A program made the translations under genes and the position numbers. This document shows, piece by piece, positions 1-7,483 of a DNA stretch of 16,706 bases. Source of the DNA: an uncultured Bacilli bacterium (GTDB lineage Bacteria > Bacillota_I > Bacilli_A > RF39 > UBA660); the NCBI GenBank assembly GCA_947630415.1, contig CANRHM010000018.1, positions 1 through 16,706 on the forward strand, given 5' to 3'. Each line of letters begins with the position of its first letter. Position 1 is the first letter of the stretch. Under the pieces are notes generated by a model. It saw nothing but the letters and a program-made list of their open reading frames with translations. It was not told the origin of the DNA and made no database searches.

Positions 1-647
1 GTCATCGTGGATGCCGTTTAGCCGTTACTTATCCAGAAATTGCAAAGATGCAAACAAGAGCCCTAATGGAAGCTGCCATTGAAGTCAAAGAAGAAGACGG
101 ATACGATATTGTTCCTGAAATCATGATTCCGTTAGTAGGCGAAGTAAAAGAGTTAAAATTTGTTAAAGATATCGTAGTAGAAGTTGCTGAACAAGTTAAA
201 AAAGAAAGAAATTCAGATATGGAATACCATATTGGAACTATGATCGAAATTCCAAGAGCAGCACTTACTGCCGATGCCATTGCTAAAGAAGCTGAATTCT
301 TCTCATTTGGAACGAATGATTTAACACAAATGACGTTTGGATTCTCAAGAGATGACGCTGGTAAATTCTTAAATGCTTATTATGAACATAAGATTTACGA
401 ACAAGATCCATTTGCTAAATTAGATCAAACCGGTGTAGGAGAATTAGTTAAAATGGCTGCTACAAAAGGTAGGGCAACAAGACCTGATATTAAACTTGGT
501 ATTTGTGGTGAACATGGTGGAGATCCATCTTCGGTTGAATTCTGTCACAATATTGGCTTAACTTATGTATCATGCTCTCCATTCCGTGTACCAATTGCAC
601 GCCTTGCTGCTGCACAAGCTGCTATCAAAGAAAAACAAGCAAAATAA
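1..647 (+). CDS. ppdK: Pyruvate, phosphate dikinase, C-terminal part (5' end outside window)
   Basis: This is the last 214 or so residues of PPDK, which interconverts pyruvate + ATP + Pi and PEP + AMP + PPi in the cytoplasm. The reading frame is open from base 3 (HRGCRLAVTYPEI), so the Met at 48 is internal and not a start. The fragment is the PEP/pyruvate-binding TIM-barrel domain. Visible signatures, numbered from Met48, are MIPLVGE (27-32), IGTMIEIPRAA (62-72), FFSFGTNDLTQMTFGFSRDD (84-103), DPFAKLDQTGVG (120-131) and GICGEHGGDP (151-160). The Cys of the last motif (nt 504-506) is the family's proton-donating catalytic cysteine. The fragment ends with the usual RLAAAQAAI tail, so the 3' end is intact. 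A terminator follows directly. The family assignment is certain; about three quarters of the gene lies upstream. Confidence 0.97.
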   Translation, partial: HRGCRLAVTYPEIAKMQTRALMEAAIEVKEEDGYDIVPEIMIPLVGEVKELKFVKDIVVEVAEQVKKERNSDMEYHIGTMIEIPRAALTADAIAKEAEFFSFGTNDLTQMTFGFSRDDAGKFLNAYYEHKIYEQDPFAKLDQTGVGELVKMAATKGRATRPDIKLGICGEHGGDPSSVEFCHNIGLTYVSCSPFRVPIARLAAAQAAIKEKQAK

Positions 648-655
648 TAAAGATT

Positions 656-684
656 AAAGACTAAGGAAAACTTGGTCTTTTTTT
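656..684 (+). terminator. Intrinsic terminator of ppdK
   Basis: The arms AAAGACTAAG (656-665) and CTTGGTCTTT (671-680) pair around the loop GAAAA with one G-U wobble. A T run continues to 684. The hairpin begins 8 bases after the ppdK stop codon. Confidence 0.9.
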
Positions 685-749
685 GACACGTTAATAGTTC
701 AGCGAATTTTTGAACGTTTAATCGTTAATAAATTGTATATAATAAGAAC

Positions 750-799
750 GTAATAACTTTAGAAAATAAAAAGTTATTACGGTTGAAAGTAATAACTTT
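750..799 (+). repeat. Three-copy 11-bp repeat before the AAA_14 gene (operator-like)
   Basis: GTAATAACTTT occurs at 750-760 and 789-799, and its exact reverse complement AAAGTTATTAC at 770-780. The middle copy can form a hairpin with either neighbour (9-nt loop with the first, 8-nt spacer to the third). The third copy covers the -35 box of the promoter for the gene at 846. A repeated palindrome overlapping a promoter is typical of a repressor-binding site. No regulator gene is present nearby, so autoregulation or a distant regulator is inferred. Confidence 0.7.
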
Positions 800-825
800 A
801 CAAAAATATGAAAATAATATATAAT
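797..825 (+). promoter_or_regulatory. Sigma-A-type promoter of the AAA_14 gene
   Basis: TTTACA (797-802) is followed by a 17-nt spacer and a perfect TATAAT (820-825). Transcription should begin near 832, giving a leader of only about 14 bases. The ribosome binding site AGAGGTGA (832-839) therefore sits at the mRNA 5' end. Confidence 0.75.
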
Positions 826-845
826 GTAACAAGAGGTGATTAATA

Positions 846-2051
846 ATGCTTATAAGGGAAGATTATTTATCTAAAATAAGAGGATTTTATGACTCGGATT
901 TAATTAAAATATTAGTGGGTATTAGAAGATGTGGGAAATCAGTTATTTTAAGTCAAATCATAAATGAATTAAAAGAAAAAAGCAAAATTTCGGAGAATCA
1001 TATTATTTTTATTAATTTTGAATTTATTGAATTTGAAGAACTATTAGATTATAAAAAATTAAATAAGTACATTAAGGATAAAATTCAAGACAAGAAAATG
1101 TACTATTTATTTTTAGATGAAGTTCAAAATGTAGATCAATTTGAAAAAGTGATAAATTCATTACGAGCATCTATAAAAAATATTAGTATCTTTTTGACTG
1201 GGTCAAATAGTAAGATGTTATCCGATGAATTGTCTTCTGTTTTATCAGGAAGATATGTTTTATTTAATATTAATCCATTATCCTATAAAGAATATGTCAC
1301 TTTAACCAACAAGGATGGAAAAGATTTAAATACTTTTTGGGACTATGCTAAATGGGGAGGGCTTCCTAATAGATGTGAATTTAAAGATGAGACAGATATT
1401 AAAAATTATCTTCATAGTGTATATGATTCTATTATCTTACGAGATGTTGTTAAAAGATTAAATTTAAAAGATACGATTTTATTTGATATGATATTACAAT
1501 ATTTGATTGAAACAACTGGTCGTGAATTTTCGGCAGATAATATTATAAAATATCTAAATAAAGAAAATAAAAATATATCAAATGAAACATTGTATAATTA
1601 TATAGACGCTTTATGCAAAGCTTTAATCATAAAAAAAGTTTATAGATTTGATATTGCTGGTAGAGGAGTACTAAAAACATTAAATAAATATTATGTAACG
1701 GATTTAGGTATTGCTCAAATAAAAAATAATAATCCTGAATTTAGAAATTATGTCGTATTAGAAAACATTGTTTATAATGAGTTGATCAATAGAAATTATG
1801 AAGTCTATATTGGCAAAACCAAAAATGGCGAAGTTGATTTTTTAGCTAAAAAAGATGGAAATATCAAATACTTTCAAGTAACTTATGAAATGCAGGATAA
1901 TGAAAGTACTATTGAAAGAGAATTTGGTGCTCTTAAATCTATAGAAGATAATTATCCAAAGTACGTTCTTTCTTTAGATAAGATAGATTTATCTCGTGAT
2001 GGAATTATACATCTAAATTTAATTGATTTCTTATTAAATAATGAATTTTAG
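846..2051 (+). CDS. AAA_14/DUF4143-family ATPase
   Basis: A 401-residue protein of the common bacterial and archaeal 'ATP-binding protein, DUF4143' family. The N-terminal AAA+ domain has Walker A GIRRCGKS (25-32), Walker B YYLFLDEVQ (86-94, with D91-E92), sensor-1 strand FLTGSNSKML (116-125) and an LSGR segment (133-136). The C-terminal half is DUF4143, with the typical GGLP (171-174). It ends in a PD-(D/E)XK-nuclease-like fold: GEVDFLAKKDG (328-338) followed by FQVTY (343-347). The usual catalytic Lys is absent, as is common in this family, so nuclease activity is doubtful. The biological role of the family is not established; members are patchily distributed and often look recently acquired. 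ATG 846 has an RBS (AGAGGTGA) at good spacing. The gene is monocistronic, is visibly more AT-rich than ppdK, and is flanked by two ppdK-like 3' ends, which suggests insertion. Confidence 0.93.
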   Translation: MLIREDYLSKIRGFYDSDLIKILVGIRRCGKSVILSQIINELKEKSKISENHIIFINFEFIEFEELLDYKKLNKYIKDKIQDKKMYYLFLDEVQNVDQFEKVINSLRASIKNISIFLTGSNSKMLSDELSSVLSGRYVLFNINPLSYKEYVTLTNKDGKDLNTFWDYAKWGGLPNRCEFKDETDIKNYLHSVYDSIILRDVVKRLNLKDTILFDMILQYLIETTGREFSADNIIKYLNKENKNISNETLYNYIDALCKALIIKKVYRFDIAGRGVLKTLNKYYVTDLGIAQIKNNNPEFRNYVVLENIVYNELINRNYEVYIGKTKNGEVDFLAKKDGNIKYFQVTYEMQDNESTIEREFGALKSIEDNYPKYVLSLDKIDLSRDGIIHLNLIDFLLNNEF

Positions 2052-2098
2052 TATTAGACATTGGAAAATTTAAAAAATGATCAAAAATTTTTAACAAT

Positions 2099-2158
2099 CC
2101 CCTTGTTATGATGTTGGTCCAAGTTGCTCTCAAAGAAAAACAAACAAGACAAATGAAT
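2099..2158 (+). pseudogene. Remnant resembling a ppdK 3' end
   Basis: Bases 2120-2147 match the true ppdK tail (615-642) at 25 of 28 positions, including 14 identical in a row (TCAAAGAAAAACAA). Read in frame, 2099-2152 gives PLVMMLVQVALKEKQTRQ, which aligns with the enzyme's PIARLAAAQAAIKEKQAK with one gap. Similarity fades upstream, and there is no open frame of useful length. It is best explained as the decayed end of a second ppdK copy or allele left when the ATPase gene entered. Chance similarity in AT-rich, Lys-rich sequence cannot be fully excluded. Confidence 0.45.
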
Positions 2159-2161
2159 AAT

Positions 2162-2195
2162 ATACCTAGGCCCGTTAAAGCCTAGGTATTATTTT
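2162..2195 (+). terminator. Terminator after the AAA_14 gene region
   Basis: A perfect 10-bp stem: ATACCTAGGC (2162-2171) pairs with GCCTAGGTAT (2180-2189) around the 8-nt loop CCGTTAAA. The tail TATTTT has a weak T run. It lies 110 bases after the ATPase stop but directly after the ppdK-like remnant, so it may originally have served ppdK. Confidence 0.75.
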
Positions 2196-2208
2196 GTCTA
2201 TTAAATTC

Positions 2209-2237
2209 TTGTCAAAATCTCTAATTTATAGGATAAT
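2209..2237 (+). promoter_or_regulatory. Promoter of the glycan operon
   Basis: TTGTCA (2209-2214), a 17-nt spacer and GATAAT (2232-2237). It lies just after the terminator and 45 bases before the first gene of a tightly packed six-gene run. I see no other promoter inside that run. Confidence 0.65.
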
Positions 2238-2282
2238 ATCAATAGAAGTGGTTATAAATAAAGTAGTTGAGGATGTGTTTTT

Positions 2283-3074
2283 ATGTTATACAAAAATCTA
2301 GAGGGTGTTCCTAATTTTGAATGTTATGAATATAGTAAAAAAAAGAAAAAATATTGTTTATGTATTCCCATTATAAATGAAGGAGAGCGAATTAAAAAAG
2401 AACTTGAAATTGCCCAAAAAAATAATATTTCGGATTACGTCGATATTATTATCTGTGATGGTGATTCTACCGATGGTTGTACCGATGAAAAATTATTAAA
2501 ATCTTTGCAAGTCAATACATTACTAGTAAAGAAAGATAAAGGAAAACAAGGCGCTCAACTACGTATGGGATTTTATTTTGCTTTAGAAAGAGGCTATGAA
2601 GGAATTATTACGATTGATGGTAATAATAAAGATAGTATAGAAGATGTTCCAAGATTTATTGAAAAATTAGAAGAGGGATACGATTTTATTCAAGGTTCAC
2701 GTTTTGTGAAGGGTGGACAAGCAATCAATACACCACTGGTGCGTACTCTTTCGGTTAGATTGATTCATGCGCCCATCATTTCCTTAACAGCACATCATCA
2801 TTTTACCGATACCACGAATGCTTATAGAGCCTATTCTAAAAAATATTTAACCCATGAACAAGTAAAGCCTTTACGAGACTTATTTGAAGGCTATGAATTA
2901 CTTGCCTACCTTTCTGTAAAAGCCAGTCAATTAGGCCTAAAGGTGTGTGAAATCCCTGTAAGAAGAGAATATCCTAAAAAAGGAAAGACACCCACCAAGA
3001 TTAGTTTCTTTAAAGGAAATTATGAACTATTAAAAATATTATTTAAAAATATGTTTGGAAAATACAATGTCTAA
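2283..3074 (+). CDS. Glycosyltransferase family 2, soluble
   Basis: A 263-residue GT-A-fold transferase with no membrane segment, so cytoplasmic or peripheral. The nucleotide-sugar half shows YCLCIPIINEGERI (24-37), the acidic CDGDSTDG (58-65) and TIDGNNKDS (110-118), where the Asp pair takes the place of the metal-binding DxD. GSRFVKGG (138-145) and FTDTTNAYRAYS (174-185) match the acceptor region of polyprenyl-phosphate-mannose-synthase-like GT2 enzymes. C-terminal GYELLAYLSVKASQLGL (203-219) fits the same group. Sugar and acceptor cannot be read from sequence. It is first in the operon, with an RBS GAGGATG 7 nt before ATG 2283, and the next gene starts 12 nt after its stop. Confidence 0.88.
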   Translation: MLYKNLEGVPNFECYEYSKKKKKYCLCIPIINEGERIKKELEIAQKNNISDYVDIIICDGDSTDGCTDEKLLKSLQVNTLLVKKDKGKQGAQLRMGFYFALERGYEGIITIDGNNKDSIEDVPRFIEKLEEGYDFIQGSRFVKGGQAINTPLVRTLSVRLIHAPIISLTAHHHFTDTTNAYRAYSKKYLTHEQVKPLRDLFEGYELLAYLSVKASQLGLKVCEIPVRREYPKKGKTPTKISFFKGNYELLKILFKNMFGKYNV

Positions 3075-3086
3075 AAGAGGTAAGAA

Positions 3087-4214
3087 ATGAAATACGACAA
3101 AATAATTATAGGTGCAGGAATATACGGATTATACTCGGCACTCTACTGTGGTAAAAAAGGGAAACATATTTTAGTTATTGAAAAAGAGAAGGAAGCTTTC
3201 ACAAGAGCCACTTATATTAATCAAGCAAGAGTCCATATGGGATACCATTATCCTAGAAGTTATTCGACGGCTACGAAATCAGCAGGTTATTTTGAACGGT
3301 TTAATAAAGATTATGGATTTTGTATTTTAAGTGATTTTGACCAAGTGTATGCAACCTCTGCCAACTTTTCGTGGACCAACGCCGAACAATTCAAAAAGTT
3401 TTGTAAGGATGCAAATATTGTGTGTAAAGAACTTGCTCCATCTACTTACTTTAAAGAGGGCATGTGTGATGGTTGCTTCTTAACTAAAGAATATACGTAT
3501 GATGCTCAAATCTTAAAAGATTATTTTTTAAAAGAGTTAGAAAAATATTCAAATGTGACAATATTATATGAGACCCATATAGATAAAATTGAAAAATTAA
3601 AAGCTACTTACCGTTTGACAACCGATACTAAAGAGGTGTATGAAAGTGGTTTTGTCCTCAATGCGACTTATGCGGGTGTAAATCAAATACTAGAAAAATT
3701 AGGGTATGAACCTTTTAAAATTAAATATGAACTATGTGAAATTATTTTGTGTAGTGTCGATCCAAAGTTTAAAAACACTGGTATTACGGTCATGGATGGG
3801 CCTTTCTTTTCCATTATGCCTTTTGGTAAAACTGGTTATCATTCTCTAACGAGTGTTACTTTTACCCCCCATAAAACTTGTTATAAGAGTTTACCTGAAT
3901 TTGAATGCCAAAAACGAAGTGACGGTTACTGTTCTAAAGATAATTTAGGTAATTGTAATTTTTGTAAAGCAAAACCCGAAAGTGCTTGGCCTTACATGTC
4001 TAATTTAGCGAAGAAATATTTAAAAGAAGAATATGGATTCAAATATGAAAAATCTTTATTTTCCATGAAACCCATTTTAAAAGCATCCGAAATTGATGAT
4101 TCGAGACCGACCGTTATCAAAGAATTTACCACCAATCCCACCTTTATAAGTGTCTTATCCGGTAAAATCAATACGGTTTATGATTTAGATGAAATATTAG
4201 ATAGAAAGAAATAG
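3087..4214 (+). CDS. FAD-dependent oxidoreductase (DAO-like) with a cysteine-rich insert
   Basis: A 375-residue flavoprotein. The N-terminal Rossmann motif GAGIYG (9-14), followed by a beta strand ending in the acidic VIEKE (30-34), binds FAD. The C-terminal SVLSGKINTVYDLDE (355-369) closes the FAD site as in D-amino-acid-oxidase-fold proteins. Residues 262-294 hold five cysteines (C265, C274, C282, C290, C293, ending CNFC), more than such enzymes need and suggestive of metal or Fe-S binding or of disulphides. There is no signal peptide or membrane helix. It lies between two GT2 genes with gaps of 12 and 10 nt. Uncharacterised flavoproteins of this type occur in polysaccharide clusters, so it may oxidise a sugar or a lipid-linked intermediate. 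The substrate is unknown. RBS AGAGGT precedes the ATG. Confidence 0.85.
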   Translation: MKYDKIIIGAGIYGLYSALYCGKKGKHILVIEKEKEAFTRATYINQARVHMGYHYPRSYSTATKSAGYFERFNKDYGFCILSDFDQVYATSANFSWTNAEQFKKFCKDANIVCKELAPSTYFKEGMCDGCFLTKEYTYDAQILKDYFLKELEKYSNVTILYETHIDKIEKLKATYRLTTDTKEVYESGFVLNATYAGVNQILEKLGYEPFKIKYELCEIILCSVDPKFKNTGITVMDGPFFSIMPFGKTGYHSLTSVTFTPHKTCYKSLPEFECQKRSDGYCSKDNLGNCNFCKAKPESAWPYMSNLAKKYLKEEYGFKYEKSLFSMKPILKASEIDDSRPTVIKEFTTNPTFISVLSGKINTVYDLDEILDRKK

Positions 4215-4224
4215 AGGTCACAAT

Positions 4225-5160
4225 ATGAAAAACAAAGAAAAGAATTTTATATCTGCCATCGTTTATATTCGAAATGATGAAGTAATGATTGAAGAATTTA
4301 CCAAGAAATTAAATCGGGTATTAAAGGATCATTTTTTGAAATATGAAATCATTTTTGTGAACGATGCTTCCACCGATAACACCATTGAAAAATTAAAAGA
4401 AGTGGCTAAAAAAATTGAAAATGCAACGATCCATATTGTGAATATGAGTTATTATCAAGGTAAAGAAATGGCTATGAATGCAGGGCTAGACTTATCTATT
4501 GGAGACTTTGTCTATATGTTTGATAGTGCATTGATTGACTATGATTTAGAAGTCGTTTATCAAATATATGAAAAATCATTAGAAGGGTACGACATCGTTA
4601 ATGCCACGGCGGACAAAAAAGGAAGAATAAGTTCACGCCTTTTTTACAAACTATTTAATAAATATGCAAATTACGAATATAAATTGGATACTTATACGTT
4701 CCAAATTATTTCAAGAAGAGCTATCAATAGGGTATATTCTATTTCGAAAACGGTTCCTTATCGTAAAGCTGTTCAAGCTAACTGTGGTCTAAAAATGACT
4801 ACTGTAAAATACAAATCCGAAGCATTAAGAAAACATAAACTAGATAAAAAAACTAAAAAAGATCGTGAAAAAACAGCCATTGATTCCCTTATTTTATTTA
4901 CGGATATCAGTTATAAAATAGCCTTGACACTTTCTATTATCATGATCTTATTAACGATAGGTGTAGGTGTTTATACCATTTTCACTTTTGTTGCCGCTAA
5001 ACCAATTGAAGGATGGACGACCACCATGTTATTTTTAGCATTAGGTTTTTTAGGCATGTTTTCGATCCTAACCATTATCATCAAATATCTATCAGTCATC
5101 TTAAATTTAATTTTTAAGAAAACCAATTATTTAGTTGAATCCATCGAAAAAATAAATTAA
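4225..5160 (+). CDS. Membrane GT2, polyprenyl-phosphate glycosyltransferase-like (GtrB/DPM1 type)
   Basis: A 311-residue protein: a GT2 domain (about 8-200) followed by a basic linker and two membrane helices (about 231-256 and 266-295). This is the layout of GtrB/CsbB/ArnC-type enzymes that move a sugar from a nucleotide donor to undecaprenyl phosphate on the cytoplasmic face. VNDASTDNT (45-53) is the nucleotide-binding strand. YYQGKEMAMNAGLDLSIGD (76-94) matches the family's Q-x-G-K-x-A-x-x-x-G block. The metal-binding motif is odd: MFDSALIDYD (98-107) where relatives usually have MDADLQDP, so the second Asp is replaced. Activity may be altered or supported by neighbouring residues. Linked ArnE/F-like genes downstream support a lipid-linked sugar pathway. 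Confidence 0.85.
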   Translation: MKNKEKNFISAIVYIRNDEVMIEEFTKKLNRVLKDHFLKYEIIFVNDASTDNTIEKLKEVAKKIENATIHIVNMSYYQGKEMAMNAGLDLSIGDFVYMFDSALIDYDLEVVYQIYEKSLEGYDIVNATADKKGRISSRLFYKLFNKYANYEYKLDTYTFQIISRRAINRVYSISKTVPYRKAVQANCGLKMTTVKYKSEALRKHKLDKKTKKDREKTAIDSLILFTDISYKIALTLSIIMILLTIGVGVYTIFTFVAAKPIEGWTTTMLFLALGFLGMFSILTIIIKYLSVILNLIFKKTNYLVESIEKIN

Positions 5161-5179
5161 TTCATAAAAGAGGGATACC

Positions 5180-7141
5180 ATGAAAAAAATCATTAATAAA
5201 AAAAATCTATTTTATACTGTAGCGATACTTCATTTTATTTATCTATCTTTCTTAATCAATCGCCTTCATCAAAATCGTTTGTTGGCGCAAGGCTTCATTT
5301 TATTTTTATGTGTTGCTATAGGTGTTTTTTGTGTTTATCGCTGGCAAAAGAATAAGGATATAAACATCATCCAAAAAAAGAAGAAAAAAGTGATTTTAGG
5401 ATCTATTCTAAGTGCTTTATTCGTATTGATAGTTGGTTTTCCCTTTTTTTGTGCTCAATATAAACCAACGGAAATAGCATTAGAAATGGCACCTACCGAT
5501 TTTAAGTTTATTGATGAAATCCAAATCGATCAGGTTTCCTATAAATACAATGGGGATTGCTTTAGTGGTGAACATGAACCTTACTGTACGAACAAAGTAA
5601 AACTTACGGTAGGAGCCATTGTAGGAGAAACTCAAAGTTATAAATTCGATTTTGAAAAAGCGTCTAGTATTAAAATTGTATTCAATGAAAAAGCCAACGA
5701 TTTGATTGTCAAGGAAGAAGATAAAGTATTAACAGTAGGGGATCTTTCGCATGAATATGTGGTATCTTCTAATCAGGATTATAATTTTTATTCCTTAATC
5801 TATAGTCTTTTATCGTTAGAGTTTATGGCTTTTGTCTTCTTCTTGCTATTTACGTACTTCATCAGTGTAAAAGACAATTATAAAAAAATGTTCATGGCGG
5901 TATTGGTTATTTCTTTTGTGATTTTCCTTTTTTATTTCTGTCATTCTCAATTAGGATATCAATGTCCTGATTCTATTGGCTATATTGGTTTCAATTTTTC
6001 ATCCTTCTTTCACTTAGTATTCGATGACAGAGTACCTCTTTATCCTGTACTTATTCGAATATGTAGGCACCTTTTCGTAGATAATTATTTAATTTGGGTA
6101 TGTATTTTCCAATATGCTTTTCACTTTATTTCCATTCTTTATTTTTATCGCTTAATTTATTTATTGACTAAAAATGAAAAAGTCGCAGGATTATCGAGTA
6201 TTCTATATGCTCTTATGCCATCCATCGCTGGTTGGGACAATGTCATCTTAACCGAATCCATTGCCTTATCTGGAACAATCGTATTTATCTACTATATTAT
6301 AGACTACATCAAAAACCATCAATTAAGAAGTGGCCTTCTTGCCGTTATAATTGCTTTATTATTAACGTTTGTACGACCTACTTCCTTAATCTTAGTAGTA
6401 GCTCTATTAGGTTTCTTTCTTCTTCGCTTTCTATTGGAACGAAAGGAATTTAGAAACGATTTGAAATGTTTCATAGGAAGTGTACTTTCTTTCGTTGTTA
6501 TCGTTATCTATGCTTTTATTTTTCATAGAACCTTTGGCATTTATTCTTTAACGAATGCTTTAGTAAGACAAGATCTCTTTGTAAATGTTCAAGAAGGCTA
6601 TTACGCCTCAAGCAGTAACCAAGCATTTATAGATACGGTAAATGAATCCCTTGAAAAACTTCCAGATCGTTCTTATGTATGGGATGTTTTAGGAGATGTA
6701 TTCGCAAAATTTTCCCAAGAAGAAGTTGCTGCACTCAACAAAGAATGCCGAAATAAAAATTTACTTCCCTATACGAAATACCTTTATCGTCTAGCCAAAG
6801 AAAATGCTTCCATCTCGTTTAGTAGTTATGGGAATTATTATTTTCCATCTGTATCGATTGTTAATCAATATAGCTTGCAAGAGACTTTCTCAGGGATTAC
6901 GTTTTTAAGTTCCTATATAGCGATTATTTTAGAAGGTGTAGTTACCTTATATCTATGGATTAAAAATAAAAAAGTGCCTTGGGTAGATCTTGGTTTATTT
7001 GGGTTCCCATTAGTTATCATTCTATCGTCTTATATCGGTACTTGTGCTGAATTTATGCGAACCGCCATTTGTACCGTACCCTTTACCTTTATTGCTTATA
7101 TCTTTTTAATAACGCGTTTTTTAAAATTAGAAAGGAAGTAA
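5180..7141 (+). CDS. GT-C-like polytopic membrane protein, putative lipid-linked-sugar glycosyltransferase
   Basis: A 653-residue protein with many membrane helices and a soluble, probably extracytoplasmic, beta-rich segment at about 92-200. Motifs resemble the PMT/ArnT/GT39 superfamily. PDSIGYIG (263-270) occupies the place of the catalytic first-loop Asp, followed by RVPLYPVLIRI (284-294, like the usual R-P-P-L-Y-P). ILTESIALSG (356-365) and VRPTSLIL (398-405) also fit. No close family name is recognised. Such enzymes take a sugar from polyprenyl phosphate outside the membrane and pass it to a lipid, glycan or protein. The soluble segment has two Cys (C127, C136) that could form a disulphide. 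RBS AGAGGG lies before ATG 5180, and the next gene starts 3 nt after its stop. Confidence 0.72.
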   Translation: MKKIINKKNLFYTVAILHFIYLSFLINRLHQNRLLAQGFILFLCVAIGVFCVYRWQKNKDINIIQKKKKKVILGSILSALFVLIVGFPFFCAQYKPTEIALEMAPTDFKFIDEIQIDQVSYKYNGDCFSGEHEPYCTNKVKLTVGAIVGETQSYKFDFEKASSIKIVFNEKANDLIVKEEDKVLTVGDLSHEYVVSSNQDYNFYSLIYSLLSLEFMAFVFFLLFTYFISVKDNYKKMFMAVLVISFVIFLFYFCHSQLGYQCPDSIGYIGFNFSSFFHLVFDDRVPLYPVLIRICRHLFVDNYLIWVCIFQYAFHFISILYFYRLIYLLTKNEKVAGLSSILYALMPSIAGWDNVILTESIALSGTIVFIYYIIDYIKNHQLRSGLLAVIIALLLTFVRPTSLILVVALLGFFLLRFLLERKEFRNDLKCFIGSVLSFVVIVIYAFIFHRTFGIYSLTNALVRQDLFVNVQEGYYASSSNQAFIDTVNESLEKLPDRSYVWDVLGDVFAKFSQEEVAALNKECRNKNLLPYTKYLYRLAKENASISFSSYGNYYFPSVSIVNQYSLQETFSGITFLSSYIAIILEGVVTLYLWIKNKKVPWVDLGLFGFPLVIILSSYIGTCAEFMRTAICTVPFTFIAYIFLITRFLKLERK

Positions 7142-7144
7142 AAA

Positions 7145-7483
7145 ATGATTGCATCACTTAAAAAAAATAAAAAAGGGATTTTATTGATGCTCTTATCATC
7201 CCTTTGTGTTTGTGTAGGACAATTATTATGGAAACTATCCACGAACGGCAATATGCTTTATTTACTAATAGGCTTCTTCCTTTATGGTATAGGCGCCCTT
7301 GTCATGCTTATTGCTTATAAATTTGGAAGTCTATCTGTTTTACAACCGATGTTAAGTGCCAATTACGTATTTACTATTTTTCTTGCTTCCATCGTTTTAA
7401 AAGAAGTAATTACTTTAAAGAAAATCATAGGGATTTTAATTATTATTATAGGAGTCATTATGATTGGAGGTGGTGAAGAGTGA
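7145..7483 (+). CDS. ArnE-like small four-helix transporter subunit (EamA/SMR superfamily)
   Basis: A 112-residue protein with four predicted membrane helices. CVGQLLWKLS (23-32) and QPMLSANYVFTIFLAS (67-82), followed by VLKEVITLKKIIGILIIIIG (84-103), line up with E. coli ArnE motifs AGQLCQKQA and YPMLSLNFVWVTLAA. ArnE with ArnF forms a heterodimer thought to flip undecaprenyl-phosphate-aminoarabinose across the membrane. The partner gene overlaps this one by 4 bases (GTGA), the translational coupling expected of a heterodimer. The sugar here need not be aminoarabinose. A plain drug exporter of the SMR family is a less likely alternative given the operon. Confidence 0.8.
   Translation: MIASLKKNKKGILLMLLSSLCVCVGQLLWKLSTNGNMLYLLIGFFLYGIGALVMLIAYKFGSLSVLQPMLSANYVFTIFLASIVLKEVITLKKIIGILIIIIGVIMIGGGEE

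Noticed and set aside
48..647. A separate short gene starting at Met48
   Set aside because: The frame stays open upstream to the window edge with exact PPDK sequence, so this is the interior of a truncated-by-window gene.
683..711. TTGACA at 683-688 as a promoter after the ppdK terminator
   Set aside because: No -10-like hexamer lies at 16-18 nt, and the first TATAAT (738-743) is about 49 nt away.
846..2051. Toxin-antitoxin or active nuclease reading of the DUF4143 protein
   Set aside because: No partner gene is adjacent, and the nuclease-like motif lacks the catalytic Lys (QVTY), so only the ATPase fold can be supported.
6232..6453. Same-strand 73-codon frame inside the GT-C-like gene
   Set aside because: Composition is typical of an out-of-frame shadow and there is no RBS; the overlapping membrane protein has clear motifs there.
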